From Cellulosimicrobium sp. CUA-896 (GTDB taxonomy: Bacteria; Actinomycetota; Actinomycetes; Actinomycetales; Cellulomonadaceae): a stretch of 64,000 bases of DNA. Made by a program: the position numbers and the translations under genes. A model generated the notes under the pieces. That model was not told the DNA's origin. It ran no database searches and saw only the letters and a list, made by a program, of their open reading frames with translations. Of the stretch, positions 49,608 to 59,589 are shown piece by piece; within the stretch, counting starts at the first letter, position 1; every line of letters starts with the position of its first letter. The stretch is taken from NCBI RefSeq assembly GCF_001942335.1, contig NZ_MKKH01000006.1:28222-92221 (forward strand), written 5' to 3'.

Positions 49608-50698
49608 CGCCGCACCTCCGGACCGTCCGTCGTCGCACGCGCGCGGGACCCGTTCCCGGCTGGCCGCACCAGCGACCGGCTCGCGGACCGCGACCAGAAC
49701 CACGTCTCGACGGCGAGCAGCACGACGAGCGCGAGCGCGAGGGGCCACACGACCGGTCGGTAGCTCGTCACGTCGCGCCGGCCGTCCGCGGCGACCTGCT
49801 CGGGGTCGACCCCCGCGACGAGCGACGCCGTCTCCGTGGGCGCCTCCCGGTGCACGTACGGCACGCCGAGCTGGTCCGCGAGCGTGCGCAGCGTCTCCGC
49901 GTCGAGCACCGACACCGCCCGGGCCGCCGCTCCGTCCTCGGCGGGCAGCGACGGGTCGACGAGGTACTCGGCGTCCTCCGGTGCGACGTCGGGGTCGTAC
50001 TCCTTCAGGGGACCGCCCTCCGCGGTGCCGTAGCCGAGGACCGCGCCGCCGTCCACCAGCGGCGCGAGGTCCGCGAACGACCGCGGCTCGCCGTCGGCGG
50101 TCTGCTCGCCGTCGGAGAGGAAGAACACGAGGCGCGTGCTCGCCGGGTGCTGCTCCGCGGAGCCGCGCAGGGCGGACGCCAGCTCCTCGAGCGGCCGGTC
50201 CGTGAGCGACCCCTGGGAGTAGCGCGTGATCTCGCGGTCGAACGTCTGGGCCCACGACGCGATCGCGCGCGCGTCGGTGGTGAGCGGGAGCTGGCGAGAG
50301 GCCTGCGAGTCGAACGAGATGATCGAGTAGCGGGCGCCGGGGACCGACTCCGCGAGGCTCACGACGTCGTGCCGGACGCCGTCGAGCCGTTCCTGGTCGC
50401 GGCCGGGCCCGTAGTCCTCCGCGGCCATGGAGCCGGTGCGGTCCACGACGAAGATCATGTCGACGTTCGCGACCGACGTGTCGCGGGACGTCGACGCCAC
50501 CGACGGCCCGAGGCCGACCAGCGCGAGCAGCACCACGACGCCGGTGCGCCGCACCCACGCGGCGCGCGGCGCACCCGGGAGCGCGACGCCGTCGGGCCCG
50601 CGCCGGCCCGCGACCACCACCTGCCGCACGGTGAGGCCGAGCAGCGGCACGACGAGCAGCGCGAGGAGCCACACGGGGACGAGGGGTTGCAGGGTCAC
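49604..50698 (-). CDS. von Willebrand factor A domain membrane protein (BatB-like)
   Basis: A 364-residue protein with two N-terminal helices (PVWLLALLVVPLLGLTV; RRTGVVVLLALVGLG), a vWA domain outside or at the membrane, and a C-terminal helix (VVWPLALALVVLLAVETWFW). The MIDAS metal site is DMIFVVDRTGSMAAEDYG (Thr replacing the first Ser of DxSxS), with LVFFLSDGEQTADG later. It belongs to the MoxR/BatA-B type of complex that may assist assembly of secreted or metal-containing proteins. GTG start; its stop overlaps the next gene. Intact. Confidence 0.88.
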   Translation of the reverse strand: MTLQPLVPVWLLALLVVPLLGLTVRQVVVAGRRGPDGVALPGAPRAAWVRRTGVVVLLALVGLGPSVASTSRDTSVANVDMIFVVDRTGSMAAEDYGPGRDQERLDGVRHDVVSLAESVPGARYSIISFDSQASRQLPLTTDARAIASWAQTFDREITRYSQGSLTDRPLEELASALRGSAEQHPASTRLVFFLSDGEQTADGEPRSFADLAPLVDGGAVLGYGTAEGGPLKEYDPDVAPEDAEYLVDPSLPAEDGAAARAVSVLDAETLRTLADQLGVPYVHREAPTETASLVAGVDPEQVAADGRRDVTSYRPVVWPLALALVVLLAVETWFWSRSASRSLVRPAGNGSRARATTDGPEVRR

Positions 50699-50774
50699 CG
50701 TCCCACCTCCCCTCCGGCGTGCGCGCGGGTCCGCACCCGGAGCAGCGCGCGGGGGAGCCCGCCGGTCCGCGCGC

Positions 50775-51835
50775 TCACTGCCGCACCCGCCACGCGACGA
50801 CGAGCAGCAGCCCGACGCCCGCGACCGTGACGAGGAACCACGCCGTCGGGGTGTCGGTGACGATCACCTCGGGCGTGGCGTCGAGCTCGACGGCCTGCTG
50901 CGCGACGACGTCGTCGACGATCCCCTGCACGGCCGCCGGGTCGTCGGCGAGGAAGTACAGCCCGCCGCCCGCCTCCACGACCTGCCGGTACTCCGTCTCC
51001 TCGGGTGTGCCCTCGTAGCGCGCGGACCCGCCGAAGACGCCGTGCAGCGTGATGCCGCGCGACGACACGAGGTCCGCCGCCTGCGGCAGCGTGTAGATCG
51101 GCTCGCCCGACACGTAGTTGTCGGTCGCGAGGATGATGGAGCGCGACCGGTCGGCGGCGCCCTCGTCGAACTGCAACGCGCAGCTCGCCAGGCCGTCGCC
51201 GATGAGGCTCGCGCCGGCGAGGTTCGCGGTGGTACCCGCGGTGAAGGTGGTGAACACGAGGATGTCGGCGTCGTCCGACCCGCCGGTGTAGTCGAAGTCC
51301 GCGGGGTCCTCGTCGAGCGCCTCGACACCGGCCTGCAGCTCCTCCTGGACGAGCGCGTAGTCGTCGGTCAGGGGGAAGACGGTCCGCGACGACGAGTTGA
51401 AGATCGACAGCGCGATCCGCTCGCCCTCGAAGCTGTCGACGAGCTCGGAGAACACCCGCAGGACCGCGCCGTCGTACTCGATCATCGAGCCGGAGACGTC
51501 GAGGCAGAGCACGATGTCGCGCGTGCCGAGCCGGTCCACGACGACGTCCGTCTCCACGGGACGGGCCGCCACCGCCCCGGCGCCGACGACCGCCGTGAGC
51601 AGCGACACCGCGGCCAGGCCCTGCAGCGCGCGGTAGCGGCGCACCCACGACACGAAGGCGGGCACGGTCGCGAGGTAGCCGGTGTTCGCGACCCACAGCA
51701 CGTCGCGCTCGCGCACCCGGCGGCGTCGTGCGAGCCACCACGCGACCGCGCCGACGACCGCCACGGCCACGACGACGGCCACCCACACCCACGGCCACAG
51801 GACGGACGCGCCTGCGGGCCGGGCACGGCCGTCAC
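50775..51835 (-). CDS. von Willebrand factor A domain membrane protein (BatA-like), frameshift near start
   Basis: About 353 residues. N-terminal helix (WVWVAVVVAVAVVGAVAWWL), second helix region (LAAVSLLTAVVGAGAVAA), vWA domain with full MIDAS LCLDVSGSMIEYDGAVL and SRSIILATDNYVSG, and a C-terminal helix (AWFLVTVAGVGLLLVVAW). Start GTG 51835 overlaps the stop of the upstream gene, but that frame leads into the main frame only if one base is added at about 51800-51803; otherwise translation would have to begin at GTG 51788 with no ribosome binding site. It works with the vWA protein encoded next. Confidence 0.82.
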
Positions 51836-52334
51836 CACGCGCTCACCACCGCGCGGGCGCGGGAGATCGAGTCCTCGCCGTCGGTCGAGCGCGCCTGCGG
51901 GTCGCTGGCGTGGTCGGCGAACGCCGGGCGGTAGTAGCGCGCGATGACCGGTGCGAGCCGCTCGGCGTCGGCGAGCTGCTCGATCTCCGACAGCGTCATC
52001 GACGACGCGTCCTGCCCGGTGCGCCCCGACGCGAACCCGCGCAGCTCCGCCGACAGCGCGAGGTGCAGGCGCGCGCGTCGAGCTCGCCCGCCCGGTAGCG
52101 CTGCGCGACGACGTCGAGCCGGCGCCCGTACTCGGCGCGCAGCCGACCGTACGGGTCCGGCGGCCCGGCGGGGGACGGCTGCGCGGCCGCCTCCGCCGCC
52201 CGCTCCTGCGCGCTCGCGCGCGTGCGCCACAGGACCAGGACGACGACCGCGGCCGCCACGAGGAGCAGGCCGACGCCCACGGCGGTCCACCACCACGGGT
52301 AGCCCACGGGGGCCACAAGCTCATCGGCGGGCAC
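51832..52334 (-). CDS. small membrane protein of the MoxR-vWA operon (DUF4381-like), one frameshift
   Basis: About 167 residues. GTG 52334 has GGGGAGGAG upstream. One membrane helix (WWWTAVGVGLLLVAAAVVVL) then a cytoplasmic helical part (RLRAEYGRRLDVVAQRYRAG; LHLALSAELRGFASGRTGQD; MTLSEIEQLADAERLAPVIA). The position between DUF58 and vWA genes and the one-helix plan fit the DUF4381 or BatD-like slot of such operons. The frame changes at about 52071 by one lost base (ELDAR to RLHLALS). Confidence 0.75.
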
Positions 52335-53223
52335 GGGCGCTCCTCCCCAGCAGCTCGACGAGGCGCGGCACGACGTCGTCCGTCCCCGCGACGAGCACGG
52401 ACTCCACCCGGAGGTCGGTGAGCCGCTGCGCGACCTCGGCGCGTCGACGGGAGACCGCGTCCGCCGCGGCCTGCACGAGCGCCGCCCGCCCGCGCAGGAA
52501 CGGGGGCAGGCGCAGGCCGCCGTCGACGTCCGCGACCTCGCGGCGCGCGCCGCCGGCGCCGTCGACGGCGACGGGGGACAGGTCGGCGACGCGCACCAGG
52601 AGCACCTCGTGCCGCACGCGCAGCGACCGCAGGAGCGTGGCGTGACCGGCGTCGGGACGGGCCTCGTCGGTGACGACGACCACGAGCGACCGCCGCCGGA
52701 ACGCCGTGAGCGCGCGGTCCAGCGGGCGCCCCAGGTCGCTCGCGGGAGCGCCCGGGTGCCACAGGCGGTCGACGGTGCGCAGGAGCACCTCGAGGTCGCG
52801 CGTGCTCGCGCGCGGGGGGAGCTGGACGACGCGGTCCGCGTCGCCCGCCACGAGCGCCACCCGGTCGCCGCGGTCGCGGGCCAGGTACGCGACGAGCGCG
52901 CAGCACAGGCTCGCCACCTCGGCCTTCGTCTCCCCGCTCGGCGCGGCGGCGGCCATCGAGCGCCCCGTGTCGACGACGAGCACGAGGTTGACGTTCGACG
53001 CCCGCACGAACCGCCGGACGATCGGGATGCCCGCACGCGCGGACGACTTCCAGTCGATGTCGCCGACGTCCTCCCCCGGCGCGTACAGGTGCAGGTCGTC
53101 GAAGTCCTGCCCGTGGCCCTTGTAGACGGAGCGGTGGTGTCCCTCGAGCAGGCCCGCGGCCCGGCGCACGACCGGGAGGTCGAGCCGGGCCCGGACCTGG
53201 GCGAGGCGGGAGACGTCGGGCAC
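52321..53223 (-). CDS. DUF58 domain-containing protein
   Basis: A 300-residue cytoplasmic protein. The DUF58 motif is HRSVYKGHGQDFDDLHLYAP followed by GEDVGDIDWKSSARAGIPIV; a vWA-like fold follows (NVNLVLVVDTGRSMAAAA with D-x-G-x-S). DUF58 proteins are encoded with MoxR ATPases and vWA proteins; the role is not settled. GTG 53223 is 6 bp after the moxR stop, and its end overlaps the next gene by 14 bases. Confidence 0.92.
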   Translation of the reverse strand: MPDVSRLAQVRARLDLPVVRRAAGLLEGHHRSVYKGHGQDFDDLHLYAPGEDVGDIDWKSSARAGIPIVRRFVRASNVNLVLVVDTGRSMAAAAPSGETKAEVASLCCALVAYLARDRGDRVALVAGDADRVVQLPPRASTRDLEVLLRTVDRLWHPGAPASDLGRPLDRALTAFRRRSLVVVVTDEARPDAGHATLLRSLRVRHEVLLVRVADLSPVAVDGAGGARREVADVDGGLRLPPFLRGRAALVQAAADAVSRRRAEVAQRLTDLRVESVLVAGTDDVVPRLVELLGRSARARR

Positions 53224-53229
53224 GGGAGC

Positions 53230-54227
53230 TCAGGGCGTGGGGACGGCGTCGAACACCGCGTCGACGAGCTGCTCCGGCGGCACGTCGTGCGCGAGCGCGT
53301 CGAACGTGCGCACGAGGCGGTGCCGCAGGACCGAGTAGCGCACCGCCTTGATGTCGTCGGGCACGACGAACGCCCGTCCCGCGAGGACCGCGAGCGCCTG
53401 GCCCACGCGCATGAGCGCGATGGCGCCGCGCGGGGACGCGCCGACCCGCACGTGCTGCTCCAGCCCCGCGACGGGTCGGGGGCCGGCGCCGCGCGTGGTG
53501 CTCACGAGGTCGACGACGTAGCGCTTGATCGAGTCGTCCACGTAGACGTCGTCGACGAGCCCGCGCAGGAACCGGACGTCGTCGAGCGAGACCGGCTGGG
53601 CGGAGACGGGCTCGTCCAGCTGACCGCTCGCGACGCGCTGGAGGATCTCGAGCTCCTGGTGCGGCGTGGGGTAGGTGAGCACCTCCTTCATGAGGAAGCG
53701 GTCCATCTGGGCCTCGGGCAGCACGTAGGTGCCCTCCTCCTCGATGGGGTTCTGCGTCGCGAGCACCATGAACGGGTCGGGAAGGGGGTAGACCTCGCCG
53801 CCGATCGACGTCTGCTTCTCCTGCATCGCCTCGAGCATGGCCGACTGGGTCTTGGCGGAGGAGCGGTTGATCTCGTCGAGCAGCACGACGTTCGCGTGCA
53901 CCGGCCCGAGCTGCGTCGTGAACTGACCGGACGCGTAGTTGAAGATCTGGGTGCCGACGATGTCGTTCGGCATGAGGTCGGGCGTGCACTGGATGCGGCG
54001 GAACGACCCGTCGATCGCGGCGGCGAGGGTCTGGGCGGCCGTCGTCTTCGCGAGCCCGGGCACCGACTCCAGCAGGACGTGGCCGCCCGCGAGCAGCGCC
54101 GACACGAGCGCGGTGCGCAGGGCCTCCTGCCCGACGACGCGCTGGTCGAACACCTGGCCCATGCGCTTGAGCAGGTGGCTCGCCCGGTCCAGGTCCGCCG
54201 TGGAGATGCTGCCGTGCCTGCGGCCAT
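53230..54227 (-). CDS. MoxR family AAA+ ATPase (frameshift near start)
   Basis: About 332 residues. Walker A GHVLLESVPGLAKTTAAQTL, Walker B HANVVLLDEINRSSAKTQSA, sensor FMVLATQNPIEEEGTYVLPE and the C-terminal helical lid (LEQHVRVGASPRGAIALMRV). A chaperone-like ATPase acting with DUF58 and vWA proteins. ATG 54227 has GGAGGA upstream, but its frame (MAAGT) joins the body (SISTADLDRASHLLKRMG) only with one added base at about 54212. It is the first gene of the six-gene operon. Confidence 0.93.
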
Positions 54228-54472
54228 GGGTCGTCCTCCGGGTGGGGTTCCGGGTGCGGGGTTCCCGGTGGGGTGGTTGCTGTGCGCGCACGGTGCACCG
54301 TGCGGACGGGCGGGGCGCGGTGCCCGCCGGCGAACCCGGCCAGTATGCCAGCGGGCTCTCGCGCGCGAACGGCGTCGTCCACAGGCCCGGGCGGGCGGGA
54401 CCGCGCGTCCTGTGCCCGCCGGCGTCGGTCCGGGCGGCACCGCGGCGGGTCGCCGCCCGCCTAGCTGGTGGG
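54228..54472. other. 245-bp divergent region between moxR and the CopD-CtaG gene
   Basis: No gene seen. On the plus strand TAGCTG (54462-54467) ends 5 bases before ATG 54473, where no ribosome binding site exists, so that message is probably leaderless. Confidence 0.4.
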
Positions 54473-56545
54473 ATGACGACGACAGCCGTGCGCCGCGCGC
54501 CGTCGGGCGCCGCGCGGCCCGCCAACCCCTGGTGGCTCGTGCTCGCGGGCCCGACGGCGGTCGTCGTCGCGGTCCTCGCCGTGCTCGCTGCGGGGGCCTA
54601 CTCGTCCGCGTTCGCCGCCGTCCCCGGGTTCAGCGACCCGGGTGCGCTCGCGCGCCTCGGGACGCCGGTCGTCACCGTGCTCACCGAGCTGTCCGTCGCG
54701 CTGACCGTGGGGTCGCTCGTCCTCGCGGCGTGCGTGCTCGCCCCGGGAGAGCCGGTGCGGCGCGCGCTCGGCCTCGCCGGTGTCGCGTCGGGGACCTGGG
54801 CGGTGCTCGCCGTCGTGCAGCTCGTGCTGCGCTACTCCGTGATCTCGGGGACGCCGGTCCCGGCGGCCACGTTCGGCGACCAGCTCGGGCTGTTCGTCTC
54901 GCAGGTGGGGCTCGGGCGCAACTACCTGCTCGTCGTCGTGGTCGCGGCGGCGACGTCGGCGTTCGCGCTCGCGGTCCGCGGTGCCACGGGCGCCCTGTGG
55001 ACGGCCGTCCTCGCGCTCGTCGCGGTGGCCGCGCAGGCGAACACCGGGCACGCCGCGGGCGCCGCGAGCCACGAGCTCGCCGTGTCGTCGATGTTCCTGC
55101 ACCTCGCCGGTGCGGCGCTGTGGGTCGGCGGCCTCGGGACGCTGGCCGTCGTGCGGGTGCGCGGCGGCCTCGGCCGGGACGGGCTCGGCCGCGACGGGCT
55201 CGCGTCCGCCGTCGCGCGGTACTCCGCGATCGCGCTGTGGTGCTACGTCGCGGTCGCGCTGTCCGGCGTCGTCAACGCGAGCATCCGGGTCGAGGACCTC
55301 GCCGACCTCGGCACCGACTACGGCGTCCTGCTGCTCGTCAAGGTCGCGCTCATCGTGGTGCTCGGCGTCGTCGGGTTCGCGCACCGCGAGCTCGTCGTGC
55401 GCCGGCTGTCGGGGCAGCAGAAGGTCCGGGACGCCGGTGCCCGGCGCGCCGCCGAGGCCACCGGCTGGTTGTTCTGGCGCCTCGTCGCCGTCGAGCTCGC
55501 CATCATGGGCGCCGTCTCCGGCGTGGCGGTCGCGCTCGGCTCCACCGCGCCGCCCGTGCCGGACGACGAGGTCCTCGACGCCACGCCCGCCGAGATCGTC
55601 ACCGGTCACCCGCTGCCCCCGGAGCCGACGCTCGCGCGCTGGTTCACCGAGTGGCGCTGGGACCTGCTGCCCGCGTTCGCGTGCGGGGCGGCGCTCGTCG
55701 TGTACCTGGTGTGGGTGCGGCGCCTCGCGCGTCGCGGCGACCGCTGGCCGCTCGGGCGCACCGCGTCGTGGTGCGCGGGGATCGTCGTGCTGTTCTGGGT
55801 GACGTCGGGTGGGCCCGCGACCTACGGGCACGTGCTGTTCAGCGCGCACATGGTGCAGCACATGATCCTGGCGATGCTCGTGCCGGTCTTCCTCGTGCTG
55901 GCGGCCCCGGTGACGCTGCTCGTCCGGGCGGTGCCGCCGCGCAAGGACGGGTCGCGCGGGCCGCGCGAGTGGGTGCTCGCCGTCGTGACGTCGCGCGTCG
56001 GGCAGTTCTTCGCCAACCCGGTCGTGGCCGCCGTGAACTTCGCCGGCTCGATGATCGTCTTCTACTACACGCCCGCCTTCGAGCTCGCCCTCACGACGTA
56101 CGTCGGGCACCTCGCGATGATCCTGCACTTCACGCTCGCCGGGTACCTGTTCGCGAACGCGCTCGTCGGCATCGACCCCGGCCCGCACCGGCCCGGCTAC
56201 CCCCAGCGGCTCCTGCTGCTGTTCGCGACGATGGCGTTCCACGCGTTCTTCGGCGTCGCGCTCACCTCGGGCGAGGTGCTGCTCGTGCCCGAGTGGTTCG
56301 GGCTGCTCGGCCGCGAGTGGGGGCCGACGGCGATCGAGGACCAGCAGCGCGGCGGCGGCGTCGCGTGGGGCATCGGCGAGCTGCCCACGCTGAGCCTCGC
56401 GATCATCGTCGCGGTCATGTGGACGCGGTCCGACGAGCGCGAGGCCCGGCGCCGGGACCGCCAGGCCGACCGCGACGGCGACGCCGAGCTCACCGAGTAC
56501 AACGCCATGCTCGCGAAGATGGCGGAGCGCGACGACCGCCCGTAA
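54473..56545 (+). CDS. CopD copper-resistance domain fused to cytochrome c oxidase assembly factor CtaG
   Basis: A 690-residue polytopic membrane protein with about 15-16 helices. The first half is CopD-like: SHELAVSSMFLHLAGAALWV with GGLGTLAVVR, and YGVLLLVKVALIVVLGVVGF with the conserved His of FAHRELVVRR. The second half is caa3_CtaG: GHVLFSAHMVQHMILAMLVP, PVVAAVNFAGSMIVFYYTP, GHLAMILHFTLAGYLFANAL, MAFHAFFGVALTSGEVL, all with membrane histidines suited to copper. The fusion likely moves copper across the membrane and hands it to cytochrome oxidase. Intact. It links to the copper theme at the start of the window but not to the same operon. Confidence 0.92.
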   Translation: MTTTAVRRAPSGAARPANPWWLVLAGPTAVVVAVLAVLAAGAYSSAFAAVPGFSDPGALARLGTPVVTVLTELSVALTVGSLVLAACVLAPGEPVRRALGLAGVASGTWAVLAVVQLVLRYSVISGTPVPAATFGDQLGLFVSQVGLGRNYLLVVVVAAATSAFALAVRGATGALWTAVLALVAVAAQANTGHAAGAASHELAVSSMFLHLAGAALWVGGLGTLAVVRVRGGLGRDGLGRDGLASAVARYSAIALWCYVAVALSGVVNASIRVEDLADLGTDYGVLLLVKVALIVVLGVVGFAHRELVVRRLSGQQKVRDAGARRAAEATGWLFWRLVAVELAIMGAVSGVAVALGSTAPPVPDDEVLDATPAEIVTGHPLPPEPTLARWFTEWRWDLLPAFACGAALVVYLVWVRRLARRGDRWPLGRTASWCAGIVVLFWVTSGGPATYGHVLFSAHMVQHMILAMLVPVFLVLAAPVTLLVRAVPPRKDGSRGPREWVLAVVTSRVGQFFANPVVAAVNFAGSMIVFYYTPAFELALTTYVGHLAMILHFTLAGYLFANALVGIDPGPHRPGYPQRLLLLFATMAFHAFFGVALTSGEVLLVPEWFGLLGREWGPTAIEDQQRGGGVAWGIGELPTLSLAIIVAVMWTRSDEREARRRDRQADRDGDAELTEYNAMLAKMAERDDRP

Positions 56546-56572
56546 CCCCTCCCGCCGCACCCGCTCAGCGCC

Positions 56573-56625
56573 GAGCACGACCTTGACGTCGTTATCCGGC
56601 CGTTCACGACGTCAACGTCATGGTC
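56573..56625. repeat. degenerate long palindrome (family copy D)
   Basis: GAGCACGACCTTGACGTCGTTATCC and its imperfect complement (about 18 of 25 positions match) flank GGC. It shares GTCGTTATCC with copies B and C. It lies between the CopD-CtaG gene and a minus-strand gene remnant, so here too it separates converging frames. Confidence 0.55.
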
Positions 56626-56909
56626 GAGCGGGACGAATCACGTGCTCGCGCGAGGTGACGGCGCACGGCCGTCACCATCCGGCCCGGCCGGGACGCGCCC
56701 GGCAGCGTCAGGTCCCGTCCCGTGAACCGGAGGACGTCCACGGTCCCGCAGGCGACGAGGTCGTTCTGCCGCTCACGGTCGCGCAGCAGGGCCGACGGCT
56801 GCGAGTGGACGTCCACGCCGTCCATCTCCGCGACGAGCCACCGTCCCGCCGGCAGGCGCCACCCGAGTTCGGCGCGTCCGAGGAAGCGGCCGTCGTCGTC
56901 CCTGACCTC
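56604..56909 (-). pseudogene. remnant of a DUF559 (Vsr-like fold) protein, C-terminal part only
   Basis: On the minus strand about 100 codons read as the end of a DUF559 protein: EVRDDDGRFLGRAELGWRLP, then VAEMDGVDVHSQPSALLRDR, ERQNDLVACG and VLRFTGRDLTLPG ... RMVTAVRRHLARA. The usual 200-residue N-terminal helix-turn-helix part and start codon are missing; upstream sequence is low-complexity Pro/Ala. This looks like a decayed copy of the multi-copy actinobacterial DUF559/AbiEi-like family. The end lies inside palindrome copy D. Confidence 0.6.
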
Positions 56910-57004
56910 GCGGCGGGGAGAGGGGCGGGCGCGGCCGGGGAGCGGGGCGGGCGCGGCTTGGAGAGGGCGGGCACGCGAGCCGGGGGCGCGAAACGGGGGC
57001 GTGA

Positions 57005-57010
57005 TAGGAC
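57005..57010 (+). promoter_or_regulatory. -10 element TAGGAC, likely leaderless promoter
   Basis: TAGGAC ends 6 bases before GTG 57017; no ribosome binding site is present between. Confidence 0.4.
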
Positions 57011-57016
57011 GTACTC

Positions 57017-59328
57017 GTGAGTACTGCTGCCGGGCCCGAGCCTGCCCGCCCCACGACCGCCGACTCCTCCGCCACGACGCCGTTCCACGACCTCGACGAG
57101 TACGTCGCGATCCCGCGCGCGGGCGGGCTCGCCCTGTCGCGCGACGGGAGCCGCCTCGTGACGGCCGTGCAGACGCTCGACGGCACGCGCACGGCGTACC
57201 GCACCGCGCTGTGGGAGGTCGACCCCACCGGGCAGGCCCCGGCGCGGCGGCTCACCCGCAGCGCGAAGGGCGAGGCGGGGGCCACGTTCACGGCCGCGGG
57301 CGACCTCCTGTTCACCTCGGCCCGTCCCGACCCGGACGGCACCGACGGCGACGACGCGAAGACGGCGCTGTGGCTCCTGCCCGCCGGCGGGGGCGAGGCG
57401 CGCGTGGTCGCGACGGCGCCCGCGGGGCTGAGCGCGCCGCTCGCCGCCGCGGAGGCACCGGTCGTGTCGGTCGCGGCGGACGTCCTGCCGAGCGCGCGCG
57501 ACCTCGCGCACGACGCCGAGCTGCGCACGACCCGCAAGGACGCCAAGGTCGCGGCGATCCTCCACGACGCGTACCCGGTCCGGCACTGGGACCACGACCT
57601 CGGCCCCGGCACGACGCACCGCTTCGTCGCCGACCTCACGACGACGGTCGACGAGCCGGCCCGGCCCCTGCCCGCCTCGGACCGTGAGGACGGGCCCGAC
57701 GGCCAGACCGCCCACGAGCACGACCCCCGGCTCCTCGACCTGCGCGACGTCAGCCGCGGCGCCGGCGACGACGCGGGTGGTCCCGGCCGCGCGCTGTGGG
57801 AGCACTCCGCCGACCTGTCCGCCGACGGCGCGACGCTCGTCACGACCTGGCAGGTCCCCGGCCCGGGCCCGGCCACCCGCAGCACGCTCGTCGCGGTCGA
57901 CACGGCCACGGGTGCGCGCCGCACGCTCGTCGACGAGCCGGGCGCCCAGGTGCACGGCCCGCGCATCTCGCCCGACGGCGCGTTCGTCGCGTTCGTGCGC
58001 GAGACCCTCACGACCCCGCAGAGCGCGCCGGAGGAGACGGTCGCCGTCGTGCCGCTGCACGCGCCCGACGCCCGCGCCGGCGTGCACGACGCCCACGACG
58101 ACACGCCCACGACGCGCGCCGAGAACCATGCGACGCCGCGCACGCTCGCCCCGCACTGGGACCGGTGGCCCACGTCGCTGCGCTGGCTCCCGGACGGCTC
58201 CGGCCTGCTCGTCACGGCCGACGACGACGGCCGCGGCCCCGTCTTCCTCGTCGCGTTCTCCCCGGACGCCAAGGGGGAGCACGGCACCGCCGAGAAGGTC
58301 ACGAGCGACGACGCCGTCCTCACGGACGTCCAGGTCTCGCCCGACGGCCGCACCGCGTACGCGATGCGCACGAGCTACCTCGAGCCGTCCCACCCGGTGC
58401 GGATCGACCTCGGCGCGTTCCTCGACAGCGGGGAGCCCGGCGCGCGGACGCCCGTGCCGGCGACCGCCCTGCGCGGCCCGGTCGCGAGCCCCGAGCTCCC
58501 GGGCACGCTCGTCGAGGTGGAGACCGCGGCGTCGGACGACGTGCGCGTGCGCGGCTGGCTCGCGCTGCCGCACGGGGCGAGCGCCGATGACCCGGCCCCG
58601 CTGCTGCTGTGGATCCACGGCGGGCCCCTCGGCTCGTGGAACGCGTGGAGCTGGCGCTGGAACCCGTGGCTGATGGTCGCGCGCGGCTACGCCGTGCTGC
58701 TGCCGGACCCGGCGCTGTCCACCGGCTACGGGCAGGACTTCGTGCAGCGCGGCTGGGGCACGTGGGGCCAGGCGCCGTACACGGACCTCATGGCGATCAC
58801 CGACCACGTCGAGACGCTGCCCGAGGTCGACGCGTCCCGCACGGCGGCGATGGGCGGGTCGTTCGGCGGCTACATGGCGAACTGGGTCGCTGGGCACACG
58901 GACCGCTTCGCGGCGGTCGTCACGCACGCGAGCCTGTGGGCGCTCGACCAGTTCGGCCCGACCACGGACCACTCGTACTACTGGCAGCGCGAGATGACGC
59001 CCGAGATGGCGCTCGAGAACAGCCCGCACCGGTTCGTGAAGGACATCGTCACGCCGATGCTCGTGATCCACGGCGACAAGGACTACCGCGTGCCGATCGG
59101 CGAGGGCCTGCGCCTGTGGTACGAGCTGCTCGCCGACTCGGGACTGCGGCCGGTCCTGACGGCGGGACGGTGCACCGGTTCCTGTACTTCCCGGACGAGA
59201 ACCACTGGGTGCTCGCGCCGCAGCACGCGAAGGTCTGGTACGAGGTGGTGCTCGGGTTCCTCGCGGAGCACGTGCTCGGCGCGACCCCGGGCGAGGGCGA
59301 GGCGGTCCGGCCGACGACGCTCGGCTGA
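57017..59328 (+). CDS. S9 family peptidase (prolyl oligopeptidase type), one frameshift
   Basis: About 770 residues. The N-terminal 480 form a beta-propeller with WD40/PD40-like repeats (GGLALSRDGSRLVTAVQTLD; GPRISPDGAFVAFVRE; WPTSLRWLPDGSGLLVTADD). The C-terminal alpha/beta hydrolase has LLLWIHGGPLGSWNAWSWRW, nucleophile MGGSFGGYMANWVAGHTDRF, Asp in VIHGDKDYRVPIGEGL and His in LYFPDENHWVLAPQ. It is cytoplasmic (no signal) and should cleave short peptides. The last 55 residues are in another frame after about 59163; one added base joins RPVLTA to GGTVHRFLYF. A strong hairpin follows. Confidence 0.9.
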
Positions 59329-59353
59329 GCCTCGGCCCACCGGGTGCGCCGGC

Positions 59354-59381
59354 GACCGGCGGGCACAGGTGCCCGCCGGTC
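59354..59381. terminator. bidirectional hairpin terminator
   Basis: GACCGGCGGGCAC (59354-59366) and GTGCCCGCCGGTC (59369-59381) are perfect 13-bp arms around AG. It lies between the converging S9 peptidase and the small minus-strand gene whose stop is at 59380-59382. Confidence 0.8.
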
Positions 59382-59589
59382 AGGCGACGATCGGCGCCGG
59401 CTCGTGCGTGGTGGCGTGCCGCCACCGGCGCACGAGCCGGCGGTCGGCCGCACCGCGGGCCGCCGCCCAGACGCAGCGCTGGGTCGCCTCGCGGTGCTCG
59501 AGCAGGGCCGTGCGGTCGTGCTCGAGCGCCCACAGGAGGGCGGCTCGGACGTCGTGGAGCGCGGGGGCGGAGGGCAGGGTGTCGTGCAT
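59380..59589 (-). CDS. small hypothetical protein
   Basis: A 69-residue reading frame: MHDTLPSAPALHDVRAALLW, then ALEHDRTALLEHREATQRCV, WAAARGAADRRLVRRWRHAT and so on. Helical, basic C-terminus, not recognised. In its favour: it ends exactly at a strong bidirectional hairpin and begins after A/T-richer promoter-like sequence (TTGTCCGATAGAGAC). Against: short length and no homologue I can name. Confidence 0.5.
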   Translation of the reverse strand: MHDTLPSAPALHDVRAALLWALEHDRTALLEHREATQRCVWAAARGAADRRLVRRWRHATTHEPAPIVA

